NCBI RefSeq assembly: GCF_000166775.1
Contig: NC_014720.1
Span: forward strand, 124,001-188,000
From: Caldicellulosiruptor kronotskyensis 2002
Lineage (GTDB): Bacteria; Bacillota; Thermoanaerobacteria; Caldicellulosiruptorales; Caldicellulosiruptoraceae
Length of the DNA: 64,000 nucleotides
Reading direction: 5' to 3'
The position numbers and the translations under genes are program-made. Below are positions 18,686 to 28,521 of the stretch, piece by piece; position 1 is the first letter of the stretch, and every line of letters begins with the position of its first letter. The notes beneath the pieces are model-generated. The model was not told where the DNA came from and did no database searches. It worked only from the letters and a program-made list of their open reading frames with translations.

Positions 18686-20458
18686 CTATTTAGGAATTAC
18701 CAATACAATTTCTGTGCCACTGCCAACTGTGCTATTTATTAGAAGTCTATATTGATTTCCAAACAAAAGCCTAAGACGTCTGTGAACATTTAAAAGACCA
18801 ATTCCACAACCATCTTTTTCTGAAAAATCAGGCATTTTATGTAGCCTACTACTAATATAAGAGAGCTTTTCTGGTTCTATACCTTTGCCATTATCTTTTA
18901 CTTTTATGATCAGCTTGTTATTGTACTCCTCAATTTCTAATAGGATTGTAGGTTCTTTTATATTAGAGTCAAAGGCATGCTTAATACAATTTTCAATAAT
19001 TGGCTGCAAAGTCATAAATGGAATTTTAAAATTTAATAAATCATTATTTTTTACATCTTTTATGAAATTCAGATTTTTGAGATGATTATTCCTCTTACAA
19101 ACCAAAAATATATAACTATCAATATATTCCAATTCTCTTTGTAGTGACACTAAAGTTGAGTCTTCACGATTTATGCTATACTCTAAAAGAGTAGCTAATG
19201 CTGTAATCATCTCAGAAATTTCTTCTGCTCCTAAGAATTTAGCTTTCCAATTGATAACATCCAGAGTATTGAACAAAAAGTGCGGGTTTATTTGTGCTTG
19301 AAGAGCTTTTATTTGTGCATCTTTTGCAATAAGCCTTGCTTTGTATACTTGGTTAATTAAATGGTTTATCTTTTCGGTCATTCGGTTAAACGAAGAGATT
19401 AAATAACCAAACTCATCCTTTCTGTTCGATTCAATTTTTATCTGCATTTCTCCATTTTCAACCTTTTTCATGTATCTAATTAATTGATTGATTGGCGAGG
19501 TTATGTCCAGATAGATATAATTAATTAGTAGTAATGATAAAAGCACAGTAATAATAAAGAGAAAAAATAGCGTTTTAGATACTAAATTTATTTCATTTAA
19601 CAGAAACTTCTTTGAAAAAAACATATAACATGTCCAACCGGAAATAGGCACATCAGACTTGACAAAATAGTAATTATTTTTGAAATTGCTGGTAAGTTCA
19701 AATTTGTGTTTATTAACGATTAAATCTTCAAGATCAGTTGAATTAGTTGAATTTAAAAAATTAACATAAATAAGTTTATCTCGGTATGCAAAAGCAATGG
19801 CATCATAGTTTTTTATTTTTAATGTTGTTATGGAGTCATACAATTTGTTTAAATTCATTTTAACAATAAGTAATCCAATTTCATCTAAAGTGTTTCTATC
19901 ATATACTATTCTTCCTATGTAAACATCAGAGTAAAGTTTATTAATTGGCTTTACATATATAATTGGCTTTCCGTCTGTTTTTTTAGCTTTCTGATAAATT
20001 ACACAAACATCTGAACTGTCAATCCTTTCATTCTCACGGCTGACATAGAAAAGACTATTGTTTTCTGAAAAATTAAAGGCTATTAAATTTATATCATTTC
20101 TTGACAAAAGTAATGAATTAAGATATCCTTCAAAATCTTTTTTAAAGATGTAATTAAAAAGTTCGGGGTCGTCGTTCCTGTCAATCAGTGTCTTATAAAA
20201 GTTGTAAATGGAGTTATCATATAGCACTTCCTGGGTAAATTTATATATATTTTGCGTGTAATAATCTATGATGCTTGACATTTGAATTATATTTACCTCT
20301 TGAGATTTTAAAAATTTGTTTTTTAATACTTCAGTATATTTAAGATATCCTATATATCCCAGTATAAGAGTTGGTATACAAGTTATGAGAACAAGAGCAA
20401 GAAGTAATTTAAACTTTATTGATGTCAGACTAAATAGAGACTTGATGTATTTCATCAT
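18686..20458 (-). CDS. YesM-type sensor histidine kinase
   Basis: The kinase has 590 residues from ATG 20458. The frame extends upstream to TTG 20479, but AAGGAG lies between the two, so the downstream ATG is preferred. The order is a TM helix (about 10-32), an extracellular sensor (about 35-270), a second TM (about 280-305), HAMP (about 305-360), a His_kinase domain with QINPHFLFN (His393), and a HATPase domain with IENCIKHAF and DNGKGIEP. It is convergent with the short AraC response regulator and is probably its partner. This arrangement, with kinase and regulator on opposite strands, differs from the two operonic pairs in the window. Confidence 0.88.
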   Translation of the reverse strand: MMKYIKSLFSLTSIKFKLLLALVLITCIPTLILGYIGYLKYTEVLKNKFLKSQEVNIIQMSSIIDYYTQNIYKFTQEVLYDNSIYNFYKTLIDRNDDPELFNYIFKKDFEGYLNSLLLSRNDINLIAFNFSENNSLFYVSRENERIDSSDVCVIYQKAKKTDGKPIIYVKPINKLYSDVYIGRIVYDRNTLDEIGLLIVKMNLNKLYDSITTLKIKNYDAIAFAYRDKLIYVNFLNSTNSTDLEDLIVNKHKFELTSNFKNNYYFVKSDVPISGWTCYMFFSKKFLLNEINLVSKTLFFLFIITVLLSLLLINYIYLDITSPINQLIRYMKKVENGEMQIKIESNRKDEFGYLISSFNRMTEKINHLINQVYKARLIAKDAQIKALQAQINPHFLFNTLDVINWKAKFLGAEEISEMITALATLLEYSINREDSTLVSLQRELEYIDSYIFLVCKRNNHLKNLNFIKDVKNNDLLNFKIPFMTLQPIIENCIKHAFDSNIKEPTILLEIEEYNNKLIIKVKDNGKGIEPEKLSYISSRLHKMPDFSEKDGCGIGLLNVHRRLRLLFGNQYRLLINSTVGSGTEIVLVIPK

Positions 20459-20505
20459 TGCATATATCTCCTTGCTCAACAGATGTATATCTTAATTTTA
20501 ACATA

Positions 20506-20569
20506 GAAGAAAAAAATGAGGTATTCACATTTAGAATTATTGAATAATACAAAAGAATACCTCATTTTT
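20506..20569 (-). terminator. Terminator after the phosphohexomutase gene
   Basis: On the minus strand a perfect 15-bp stem (20555-20569 with 20512-20526) has a 28-nt AT-rich loop. It is followed by a T-run (A-run 20511-20516 on the + strand, partly in the stem). It lies just after the mutase stop and before the kinase start. Confidence 0.7.
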
Positions 20570-20584
20570 ATTTGTGATAAAATC

Positions 20585-22000
20585 TTATCTGAGATTTAAA
20601 AACTCAGCAAATATCTTACACACCTCTTCTGCATGAACTTTTTCTTCCATTTCGCTATATATTCTGAGAAGTGGTTCTGTCCCTGAAAATCTTGCTAACA
20701 CCCAACCACCATTTTTAAAGTATACTTTTACACCGTCAATATAGCTAACATTAGAGATTTCAAAAGGGAAATCAGGAAGGTGCTTTTTGTCAAAAAGTAT
20801 TTCCCAGATTTTTTCTTTTTCTTCAGGCTCAAAAGAAAAATCATTTTCTACCATATACAGTATCCCATATATTCGATGTATTTCTTCAAGAATCTCAGAT
20901 AGTTTTCTGCCAGTTTTACAAATAAGTTCTACTAACAAGGTTGCTGCAAATATACCATCTTTACCTTTTATGTGTCCTTTGATTGTTAGTCCTCCACTGC
21001 TCTCTCCACCTATTATCGCACCAGTTTCTTCCATTTTTGCGCTAATATACTTGAAGCCAACTGGTACTTCATAACATTTTTCACCAAACGAACTTGCAAT
21101 TCTGTCAAGCAAGTGTGTTGTAGCTAAGTTGCGAACGACCGGACCTTTCCAACCTTTGTACTTAAGGAAATAATAGTAAAGCAAGACCAAGATATCATTT
21201 GGATGAATAAAATTGCCTATTTCATCTATTATACCTACTCTGTCGGCATCGCCATCTGTTCCAATTCCTAAATCGTATCCTTTTTCAACAACTAAATGTT
21301 TTAAACGATAGAGCGTAGAGGTTGTGGGTGAGGGCAATCTTCCGCCAAATAGGGTGTCGTGCCTTTCGTGGATAGTATCTACATCACATCTTGCAGTAAT
21401 TAATATTGTTTGCAGAGAAGTCCTTGATACTCCATACATTGGGTCAAGAAGTATCCGTAGTTTTCGCTTTTTTATTGCTTCAATATCAATCATACTAAGA
21501 ATAGCATCTATATAATCATCAAATGGATCTATTATCTCTATCCAACCATTCTCAATGGCCTTTTCAAATTTAAGACGTTTTATTGAATCACTCAACAAAC
21601 TATTTGCTATTGTTTCAATTTCGGATGTTACCTCAAAAGGAGCATCTCTTCCTTCTTCTATAAACAGTTTTATACCATTGTAATCTGCAGGATTATGACT
21701 TGCAGTTACTGTTGCACCAAATTTTGTATTGAGCTTTTTGACTGTAAACATTACAAGGGGTGTGGGAGCAACTTTGTTAATAAAGAAAACCTTTATCCCA
21801 TTTGCAGAGAGCACTTCAGAAAACCAGCGAGCAGCTTTATCTGAAAGAAAACGACGATCATAGCCAAGTACAATTCCATCAGAATCAATGCCTTTTTCTT
21901 TCATATAAATGCTAACTGCCTGAGCTACCTTTTGAATGTTTTCTTTTGTAAAATCATCACCTATTATGGCACGCCATCCACCTGTCCCAAACTTAATCAT
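20585..22000 (-). CDS. Phosphohexomutase (phosphoglucomutase / phospho-N-acetylglucosamine mutase family)
   Basis: The 471-residue alpha-D-phosphohexomutase has the four family signatures. TASHNP carries phosphoserine Ser101, and DGDADR has metal ligands Asp249/251/253. GGESSGG is the sugar-binding loop, and RFSGTEPLLRIY is the C-terminal phosphate-binding loop. I set the start at ATG 22000. The frame reaches TTG 22018, but AGGAGG lies within those extra codons. It follows the GH94 gene on the same strand with a gap of about 40 bp. In this setting it would turn GH94-derived GlcNAc-1-P (or glucose-1-P) into the 6-phosphate for NagA. Substrate choice is inferred from position. Confidence 0.87.
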   Translation of the reverse strand: MIKFGTGGWRAIIGDDFTKENIQKVAQAVSIYMKEKGIDSDGIVLGYDRRFLSDKAARWFSEVLSANGIKVFFINKVAPTPLVMFTVKKLNTKFGATVTASHNPADYNGIKLFIEEGRDAPFEVTSEIETIANSLLSDSIKRLKFEKAIENGWIEIIDPFDDYIDAILSMIDIEAIKKRKLRILLDPMYGVSRTSLQTILITARCDVDTIHERHDTLFGGRLPSPTTSTLYRLKHLVVEKGYDLGIGTDGDADRVGIIDEIGNFIHPNDILVLLYYYFLKYKGWKGPVVRNLATTHLLDRIASSFGEKCYEVPVGFKYISAKMEETGAIIGGESSGGLTIKGHIKGKDGIFAATLLVELICKTGRKLSEILEEIHRIYGILYMVENDFSFEPEEKEKIWEILFDKKHLPDFPFEISNVSYIDGVKVYFKNGGWVLARFSGTEPLLRIYSEMEEKVHAEEVCKIFAEFLNLR

Positions 22001-22042
22001 GTACTTTTTCCTCCTCAAATTAGTCTTATCAAAAATTAACTT

Positions 22043-24451
22043 TTACCCCATTACTACTATAACTTCATTTATACTACCCTTGGGCTGAACAGGAACAAAA
22101 TTTTCTTCAAGATCTTTGCCATTTAATGTAATATGCTTTACTCCTTTTTCTACTCTATTTGGATTAAGCACAGTAATCTTATAAGTTGCTCCTCTGAATT
22201 TTCTAATCATCTCAAATTTGTCCCAATTGCTTGGTATACATGGGTCAATAACAAGACCGTCGAAGGTTGGCCTTATACCCAGAATCCAATGTGTAACTGC
22301 ATGATAAGCCCATCCAGCTGTTCCAGTAAGCCAAGGATGTCTTGCTTTGCCAAAAGATTTATGATATTTTCCGTAAACAAATTGACAGTAGCTATATGGT
22401 TCGGACTCACGAATTTCGATGATGTCATTTTGATTGTAAGGAAGGAGCGCATTATAAAGCTCCATTGCTCTTGAGCCCCGGCCAAGCTTGCATTCGGCAA
22501 CCCATGCCCATGTATTTGCATGGCTAAAAATTGCCCCATTTTCTTTAATTCCTTTGTAAACTCTTGTTACAAAACCAATCTCATCATTTGGTTTTGAGTA
22601 TGGAGGATGTAAAAGATGCAGACCATATTTAGAAAAAAGATATTCATATACAGCATCCATTGCTGATATTCCCCGCTCATAGTCTGCAACACCTGATACT
22701 ACTGCCCATGCATTTGATTCTAAATAAATTTTTCCTTCTTCGCATTCATTACTACCAATTTTTAAGCCATTTGCTGTTATTCCACGTAAATACCATCTAC
22801 CATCCCATAGAACATCATTGCATACTTTTTTAATATTTTCTGCTAAGGCCGAATATTTTTCGACATCATCTTTTTTTCTAAGATATCTGGCAATCTCAAT
22901 AAAAGATTGCAAAGCCCAGTAATGAAGCATAGAGACCATTGCACTTTCACCATCGCCAAGGTTTAGGCAGTCGTTCCAATCAGCTCTCAATCCCTTGGCT
23001 ATTCCATGTGGCCCTACATATTTTGCTGTAAAATCAATAATTCGTTTCATGTGTTCATAAACTGAAGCTTGGCCTTTATCGGCAAAAGGAATTACCATAT
23101 CAAGAAATTCAATTTCGCCAGTTTCTTTTATATATTCACTTATTGTGGGAATAAGCCACAGCGCATCGTCTGAGCAGGCATCTTCAATTCCATGGATTAT
23201 ACTATCTTTTTTGGGTTTGGGCACTATGGTTGGAGACTTAAATTTTGGTTTTGGCATCTCTTCCTCTTCAAACCATTCCGGTTCAAAAAGATGCAAACCG
23301 TAACCCTCACTTGTCTGTGCTTTTAATAATTCAATAATTCTTTGCTTGCACTTTTGAGGATTTGTATGAGGAATTGACATTGCATCTTGAGCAGTGTCTC
23401 TATATCCAAGTCCTGTCCTTCCACCAACTTCTATAAAAGATGCAAACCTTGACCATACAACACATGTTTCGGCTTGATATAAATTCCAAATGTTTATTAT
23501 TGTATTCAAGCCCTCATGAGGTGTTGTGCACTGAAAAACAGAAAGTTTATCGTCCCAGTATTTTTTGAGTTCATAAAAGCTATTGTCGACATTTTCAAAC
23601 TTACTATATTTTTCCTTGATTTCTCTGCCTTTATTTCTATCCCCAACGCCCAGCATGAAGATAAATCTTTTTTCTTCACCTGGTTCTAATACAAATCTCT
23701 TGTGAAGAGAAGCACAGTGATTTCCTGTCAGATCTTCACTGTTTGAACACATACCTTTTTCAACAGCAATTGGGTTTGTTTCTGTTCTGTAATTGCCTAT
23801 GAATATATCTCTTACACAATCAAAACTATCAGGTTCAAAGTTAGAAGCAAAGAAGTGGTACATGTCGGGTATATAGAAAAAGTCGTATTCTATAATACCA
23901 TCTTTGTAACTTGAACCACTTGCATAAAGACTCATCTGAAGATTTTGATTGTCAATTTCTATATGGTGATATGAAAACTCAGCATAAGTAAAAATGCTAA
24001 GCTTTCTTCTGCTAATTCCCGTATTTTTTACTCTAACATCCCAAATTTCAACTGCATCATCAAGAGGTATAAAAAGCCACTGCTCAGCATGAATATTATT
24101 GTAATCGCAGATAAACTTAGAATAGGAAAGACCGTGTCTGCAAATATATTTAGCAATGTTCAAGCTTTTTCCCACTGGTTGCCATGAAATACTCCAATAA
24201 TCTCCTGTTTCATCATCTCTTAAGTAAACATAGTGTCCTGGTCTGTCAAGCGACACACCATTTTGTCTAAATCTTGTTATTCTGTGGTATTGAGGTGTTT
24301 TATAGAAGCTATAGCCACCTGCATTATGTGAGATTACTGTGCACATATCTTTGACACCCAGATAATTTGTCCAGGAGACGGGGATATCAGGTCGTTCAAT
24401 TACGTATTCTCTATTTTGGTTGTCAAAGTACCCATATTTCATAAATTGCAT
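22043..24451 (-). CDS. GH94 phosphorylase, N,N'-diacetylchitobiose phosphorylase type
   Basis: This 802-residue cytosolic inverting phosphorylase has an N-terminal beta-sandwich (about 1-270), an (alpha/alpha)6 barrel (about 310-735) and a C-terminal sheet. In GLRADWNDCLN the second aspartate, Asp494, is the expected general acid. Its position nearly equals Asp492 of the Vibrio chitobiose phosphorylase as I recall it. The segment GGRTGLGYRDTAQDA resembles chitobiose phosphorylases rather than cellobiose phosphorylases. Its reaction would be (GlcNAc)2 + Pi to GlcNAc-1-P + GlcNAc. Adjacent mutase, GH20, NagA and deaminase genes fit this pathway. Cellobiose or laminaribiose remain possible substrates until tested. 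It has no signal peptide. Confidence 0.85.
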   Translation of the reverse strand: MQFMKYGYFDNQNREYVIERPDIPVSWTNYLGVKDMCTVISHNAGGYSFYKTPQYHRITRFRQNGVSLDRPGHYVYLRDDETGDYWSISWQPVGKSLNIAKYICRHGLSYSKFICDYNNIHAEQWLFIPLDDAVEIWDVRVKNTGISRRKLSIFTYAEFSYHHIEIDNQNLQMSLYASGSSYKDGIIEYDFFYIPDMYHFFASNFEPDSFDCVRDIFIGNYRTETNPIAVEKGMCSNSEDLTGNHCASLHKRFVLEPGEEKRFIFMLGVGDRNKGREIKEKYSKFENVDNSFYELKKYWDDKLSVFQCTTPHEGLNTIINIWNLYQAETCVVWSRFASFIEVGGRTGLGYRDTAQDAMSIPHTNPQKCKQRIIELLKAQTSEGYGLHLFEPEWFEEEEMPKPKFKSPTIVPKPKKDSIIHGIEDACSDDALWLIPTISEYIKETGEIEFLDMVIPFADKGQASVYEHMKRIIDFTAKYVGPHGIAKGLRADWNDCLNLGDGESAMVSMLHYWALQSFIEIARYLRKKDDVEKYSALAENIKKVCNDVLWDGRWYLRGITANGLKIGSNECEEGKIYLESNAWAVVSGVADYERGISAMDAVYEYLFSKYGLHLLHPPYSKPNDEIGFVTRVYKGIKENGAIFSHANTWAWVAECKLGRGSRAMELYNALLPYNQNDIIEIRESEPYSYCQFVYGKYHKSFGKARHPWLTGTAGWAYHAVTHWILGIRPTFDGLVIDPCIPSNWDKFEMIRKFRGATYKITVLNPNRVEKGVKHITLNGKDLEENFVPVQPKGSINEVIVVMG

Positions 24452-24693
24452 TCCCCCTCAATTTTGAGATTGACATTTTAATGTCTTCTATCAGAATAAT
24501 AGCATTTAAACACATTTGAAATCAAACAGAAAAATCAAAAAATATCAATATAAAACAGTTATACACACTAAATAACAAGAAAATTAAACAAATAACAATA
24601 TAATTAAGTAAAATGAAAATTGTAAAAAGTATATTCATAATTTAAAATATATTTTAGTGTTACTTTGCTTTGTACAAGAAAGGAAGATCATTC
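24452..24693. promoter_or_regulatory. Divergent AT-rich promoter region between GH94 (-) and acetyltransferase (+)
   Basis: The 242-bp gap contains no gene. On the minus strand there is a good promoter: TTGATT (24520-24525), an 18-nt spacer, then TGC-TATTAT (-10 at 24496-24501) about 45 nt before the GH94 start. On the plus strand a TATAAT occurs at 24599-24604 without a clear -35. AAAGGAAG precedes ATG 24694. Confidence 0.55.
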
Positions 24694-25662
24694 ATGGTAT
24701 TTAGAACCTTAAATGAATCAGAACTTGAAAAATGGTTTTACCACTGTGCAAGTGTTTTTGGAGAAAATCAAAATTTAGATTTTTGGCTTGATTATTTTAA
24801 AAGGCATTATTTCAATGATCCTTTCAGAGATATTAACAGCATTTTTGTTGCAGCAGACGGCAGCAGCATAGCAAGTACAGTAAGATTATTTTACAGAAAG
24901 ATATACTTTCATGGGGAAGAAATAACAGTTGGTGGAATAGGAGAGGTAAGTACAAAACATGAGTACAGAGGAATGGGGCTTGCATCAAAGTTACTTTGCA
25001 TGGCTGTAGATACAATGAGGAAAAAAAGACTTTGCATTTCTATTTTGTTTGCATCCTTACATAATTTTTATGGTAAGTTTGGCTATAAAGTATTGCCGCG
25101 CGAATTTTGTTTGGTTGACAGAGATACCTTTCAAAAATATTATGAATCTAAGACTACTCAAATAGGGGAAATAAAAGAAATAAATTTGTCAGACAATAAT
25201 GTCGAAATTATAGATGAAATCTACAATCTATACTCAACTAATTTTAATGGCCCTGTTGTTAGGAACAGGGAATATTGGCTTGGATGGGTTAAGCTTGAAC
25301 CCAAAACAAGTTTAGGATACTTTGTTGAGGGGAGATTGGCTGCATATTTGTTTTATAGAAAAAATGGCAAAGAAATAAATATACTGGAATATGGCTGCTC
25401 TGACTCCTCAAACAAAGAGATACCTTTGATGGAGTTTATAAAATTTATTATAAACAATGAAAATGCAGAAGCAATTAAATATCCAAAGGCAATTGGCCTT
25501 GAGCTTACTGGATGTACTGAGTATAAAGACAATAGTTTGATGTTAAATCTTATTACTCCTTTCAAGCTGGAAGGCTTACTTGTTGATTCAACCGAAAAAT
25601 TGATAAGTATCCTGACAAGAGAGCCAAATAAATTTCTGTTTTGGGGCACTGATAATTTTTAA
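24694..25662 (+). CDS. GNAT-family N-acetyltransferase, substrate unknown
   Basis: The protein has 322 residues from ATG 24694, preferred over TTG 24670 because AAAGGAAG lies between them. An N-terminal GNAT domain (about 1-140) carries the acetyl-CoA pyrophosphate-binding motif YRGMGLASKLL, with Arg92. A second, GNAT-like or Eis-like half (about 150-322) follows. It is the first gene of a + strand run with GH20 and NagA. Acetylation of glucosamine or partly deacetylated chito-oligosaccharides would suit that setting, but no sequence feature shows the substrate. A general antibiotic- or protein-acetylating role is the alternative. Confidence 0.75.
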   Translation: MVFRTLNESELEKWFYHCASVFGENQNLDFWLDYFKRHYFNDPFRDINSIFVAADGSSIASTVRLFYRKIYFHGEEITVGGIGEVSTKHEYRGMGLASKLLCMAVDTMRKKRLCISILFASLHNFYGKFGYKVLPREFCLVDRDTFQKYYESKTTQIGEIKEINLSDNNVEIIDEIYNLYSTNFNGPVVRNREYWLGWVKLEPKTSLGYFVEGRLAAYLFYRKNGKEINILEYGCSDSSNKEIPLMEFIKFIINNENAEAIKYPKAIGLELTGCTEYKDNSLMLNLITPFKLEGLLVDSTEKLISILTREPNKFLFWGTDNF

Positions 25663-25702
25663 CAAGGCATAAAAATTGCTTGCAGAAGGGAGATATCAAA
25701 AA

Positions 25703-27337
25703 ATGTTTAAAATTGTTCCAAAGCCTAAAAAACTTGATTTTACAGGGAAATGGTTTGAGTTCAATGGTTTTGAAAACATTCCAGATTTCATTTCAAGAGA
25801 GTTTTCAATACCAAAAGGCTCATGGAAGATAGAGATTGTCGAAAGACCTGGAACAGGTATTTCAATAGAGGACAAAAAAGTAAAGGTCTGGGGAAATGTT
25901 AATGTTGCTTATGCCACCTTAGTTCAGCTCTTAATTCAAAGAAGAGATGCACTGCCGCAAGTCACAGTAGAAGAGGAATTTAGATTTTATTTTAGAGGCT
26001 TTCATCTTGATATTGCGAGGGGCGGAGTGCCCAGTTTTTCAACTTTTAAAAACATATTGAGATGGCTATTTTTGCTCAAATATAACTACTTTGCAATATA
26101 CTTTGAAGATCTTTTTCCATGGGAAAAACATCCTAAGATAGGGGCAGGTAGAGGAAGATTAACAAAAGAGGAGTTAAAAGAAATTATAGAGTACGGCAAA
26201 AATCTTGGAATAGAAGTATTTCCATCCTTAGAGTTAACAGGTCACATGGAGAATATTTTATCAATTCCAGAGTACTCTAAATATAGTGAATGGTATTTAC
26301 CAAGAGAAGGATGCCTTGACTTGTCGAGTGAAGAAGCAAAAAAATTCGCTTATGAACTTTTAGAAGAAGTATTAGAGTTTTTCCCATCTAAGTACGTTCA
26401 CATCGGCGGGGATGAGACATGGGCACTCGGCAGAGGAAAAAGCTTGGAAAAGAATTGGGCATTTGAAGGGCCAAAGCTATATGAAGAACATCACAAAAAC
26501 ATGATAGATATGGTAGAAAAATACAGAAAGATTCCTATCATGTGGGCAGATATGCTAACAGGTATGTTTCTGAGGCCTGATGAAAGGAAGGTATGGGAGA
26601 AACTTTTGCAAAGCGATATATGGCAAAGGACAATTTTAGCCAACTGGGACTATGCAGCAATGCCCAAGGAGCATTTTATAAACAGGATTGAAAGTCTTGG
26701 AAAGAATTACCAATCAAATCAGATAGTGTGTCCGGGTTTTTCTAATTGGAACAGGTTTTATCCTGACTTTGAAGTAGCAATTGAGAACATAAAAAATTTT
26801 ATTGAGGCTGCTAAGACAAAAGGCATTCAAGGCTTTTTGGTGACATCCTGGGGTGATGATGGTCAGGAGTGTTTGTTTAGTTTTTTATATCCGCTTTTTG
26901 TTGCTACAATTGAGCTTGCTGAAGGTGATGGGGATTGGGAGAAAAGTTTTATTATTCTTTCTGGTGAAAATGAAAAACTGTTTGATGTGCGAAAAGTCTT
27001 TGGTACGTCGAAAATTGCAAGTAATATAAAAGGTCTATTGTATGGAAGCAAAGAGGTTGTGCAAATGGGGACTTCTGAGAAACAAGGGTTAAAAAGGTGT
27101 TTTGAAGAAGCTTTGCAAAAGGCTATTGGTGCAAATCTTCCTGAAGATTTAGCATTTATCCGGCAGGCTATAAGAGTAGCGATAAAAAGGCTTGAGAATA
27201 CAGTGACAGCAGGTGATTTAATTGAGCTTGGAAGTTATTACTGCAGGCTGTGGCGTAAAGAGAGGAAAAAGGAAGGGCTTGATAGGATTGTTGGAAGGTT
27301 TTGGGCAGCAGCTGGCAGAGATGATTTGGGATTGTAA
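25703..27337 (+). CDS. GH20 beta-N-acetylhexosaminidase (GcnA-like, cytosolic)
   Basis: Releases GlcNAc (or GalNAc) from non-reducing ends by substrate-assisted catalysis. The protein has 544 residues from ATG 25703. The frame opens at TTG 25676, but GAAGGGAG sits between. A short N-terminal domain (about 1-95) precedes a TIM barrel with RGFHLDIARGG near the first strand and the GH20 catalytic pair in HIGGDE (Asp237, Glu238). A helical C-terminal region (about 430-544) follows, as in the GcnA-like subgroup. There is no signal peptide, so it should act on imported chito-oligosaccharides or glycopeptides. It is followed by nagA. Confidence 0.88.
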   Translation: MFKIVPKPKKLDFTGKWFEFNGFENIPDFISREFSIPKGSWKIEIVERPGTGISIEDKKVKVWGNVNVAYATLVQLLIQRRDALPQVTVEEEFRFYFRGFHLDIARGGVPSFSTFKNILRWLFLLKYNYFAIYFEDLFPWEKHPKIGAGRGRLTKEELKEIIEYGKNLGIEVFPSLELTGHMENILSIPEYSKYSEWYLPREGCLDLSSEEAKKFAYELLEEVLEFFPSKYVHIGGDETWALGRGKSLEKNWAFEGPKLYEEHHKNMIDMVEKYRKIPIMWADMLTGMFLRPDERKVWEKLLQSDIWQRTILANWDYAAMPKEHFINRIESLGKNYQSNQIVCPGFSNWNRFYPDFEVAIENIKNFIEAAKTKGIQGFLVTSWGDDGQECLFSFLYPLFVATIELAEGDGDWEKSFIILSGENEKLFDVRKVFGTSKIASNIKGLLYGSKEVVQMGTSEKQGLKRCFEEALQKAIGANLPEDLAFIRQAIRVAIKRLENTVTAGDLIELGSYYCRLWRKERKKEGLDRIVGRFWAAAGRDDLGL

Positions 27338-27372
27338 AAAAATTAAGACAATATTTTGAGGTGTTTTTAAAA

Positions 27373-28515
27373 ATGAGAAAAAAGTTTTTAGTCAAAAAGA
27401 TTTTCAATGGATATTCGTTCATCAGAGACAATGTCTTGGTTGTAGAAGATGGAATAATTCTGGGAACGCAAAATGGAATTGATATTGGAAAAGATGAGAT
27501 TATAGACAGAAGAGATTTTATTTTATCACCTGGATTTGTTGACAAACACACACATGGTATTGGTGGAGTTGATTTTTTTGATACTACAGAGAATGATTTA
27601 AAAACAATCCAAAACTACTATTTTAAACATGGTGTTACAACTATACTGCCAACAATTGTATCAGCACCGTTTGAAAACATATATAAGCTTGCAAGAGCTA
27701 TCAAAGAGGCAAAGAAAGACCCAAATTTTAAGCTAAACATCCCCGGGATATTCTTAGAGGGGCCATTTATAAACCCTGCCAAAAAAGGTGCACATGATGA
27801 GAGGTTTTTGCAAATGCCGACAGTTGAGAAATTAGAGGAATTGATTTCTAACTGTGAAGAAAAAATTATTGACATTGCGCTTGCACCAGAACTACTTGAC
27901 AATCCCAATAAGTTTATCTCAAAGGCTATCGAACATAAAATCAATATCTCTCTTGGTCACACAGAAAGCAGTTTTGAACAGGCAGCAAAAGCACACACGC
28001 TTGGTGCCAAAAATATTGTTCACCTTTTTAACGCAATGCCACAGCTACATCACAGACAGAATTCTATTACAACTTATGCGCTTTTGAATGATATAAAAGT
28101 AGAGCTAATTTGCGACCTTATTCACCTTTCACCTGAGATTATTAAACTAACATACAAGCTGAAAGGTGCAGAGAACATTATACTAATCAGTGATTCTATT
28201 GCTGCAACAGACCTTAGTGATGGTGAATACAGTTTAGGAAGCCTTAGAGTAAAAGTTGAAAATGGAATTTGTAAATTAGCAGACGGTACCATCGCTGGCA
28301 GCACATTGACAATTGATAAGGCAGTGAAGAACCTGGTAAAAATCGGAATTAGATTAGAAGATGCTCTCATGGCAGCAACTTACAATCCATCAAAACTTTT
28401 TTCACTTGAGTGCGCTACGATAAAAGAAGGCTTTAGGGCAGATTTTGTATTGATGGATGAGGATTTAAATGTAAAAGAGGTATATGTTGGGGGAGAGCTT
28501 GTATATAAGGCCTGA
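27373..28515 (+). CDS. nagA: N-acetylglucosamine-6-phosphate deacetylase
   Basis: Hydrolyses GlcNAc-6-P to glucosamine-6-P and acetate. The 380-residue amidohydrolase-fold protein has the HxH pair His59/His61 in DKHTHG, the glutamate metal ligand in FLEGPF, LGHTES and HLFNAM histidines, and the catalytic aspartate in ISDSIAATD. The start is set at ATG 27373. The GTG at 27361 forms part of the Shine-Dalgarno GAGGTG. It lies downstream of GH20 on the same strand and links both the mutase (GlcNAc-6-P) and the SIS deaminase (GlcN6P). It ends 6 bp from the convergent response-regulator gene. Confidence 0.93.
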   Translation: MRKKFLVKKIFNGYSFIRDNVLVVEDGIILGTQNGIDIGKDEIIDRRDFILSPGFVDKHTHGIGGVDFFDTTENDLKTIQNYYFKHGVTTILPTIVSAPFENIYKLARAIKEAKKDPNFKLNIPGIFLEGPFINPAKKGAHDERFLQMPTVEKLEELISNCEEKIIDIALAPELLDNPNKFISKAIEHKINISLGHTESSFEQAAKAHTLGAKNIVHLFNAMPQLHHRQNSITTYALLNDIKVELICDLIHLSPEIIKLTYKLKGAENIILISDSIAATDLSDGEYSLGSLRVKVENGICKLADGTIAGSTLTIDKAVKNLVKIGIRLEDALMAATYNPSKLFSLECATIKEGFRADFVLMDEDLNVKEVYVGGELVYKA

Positions 28516-28521
28516 TAAATT

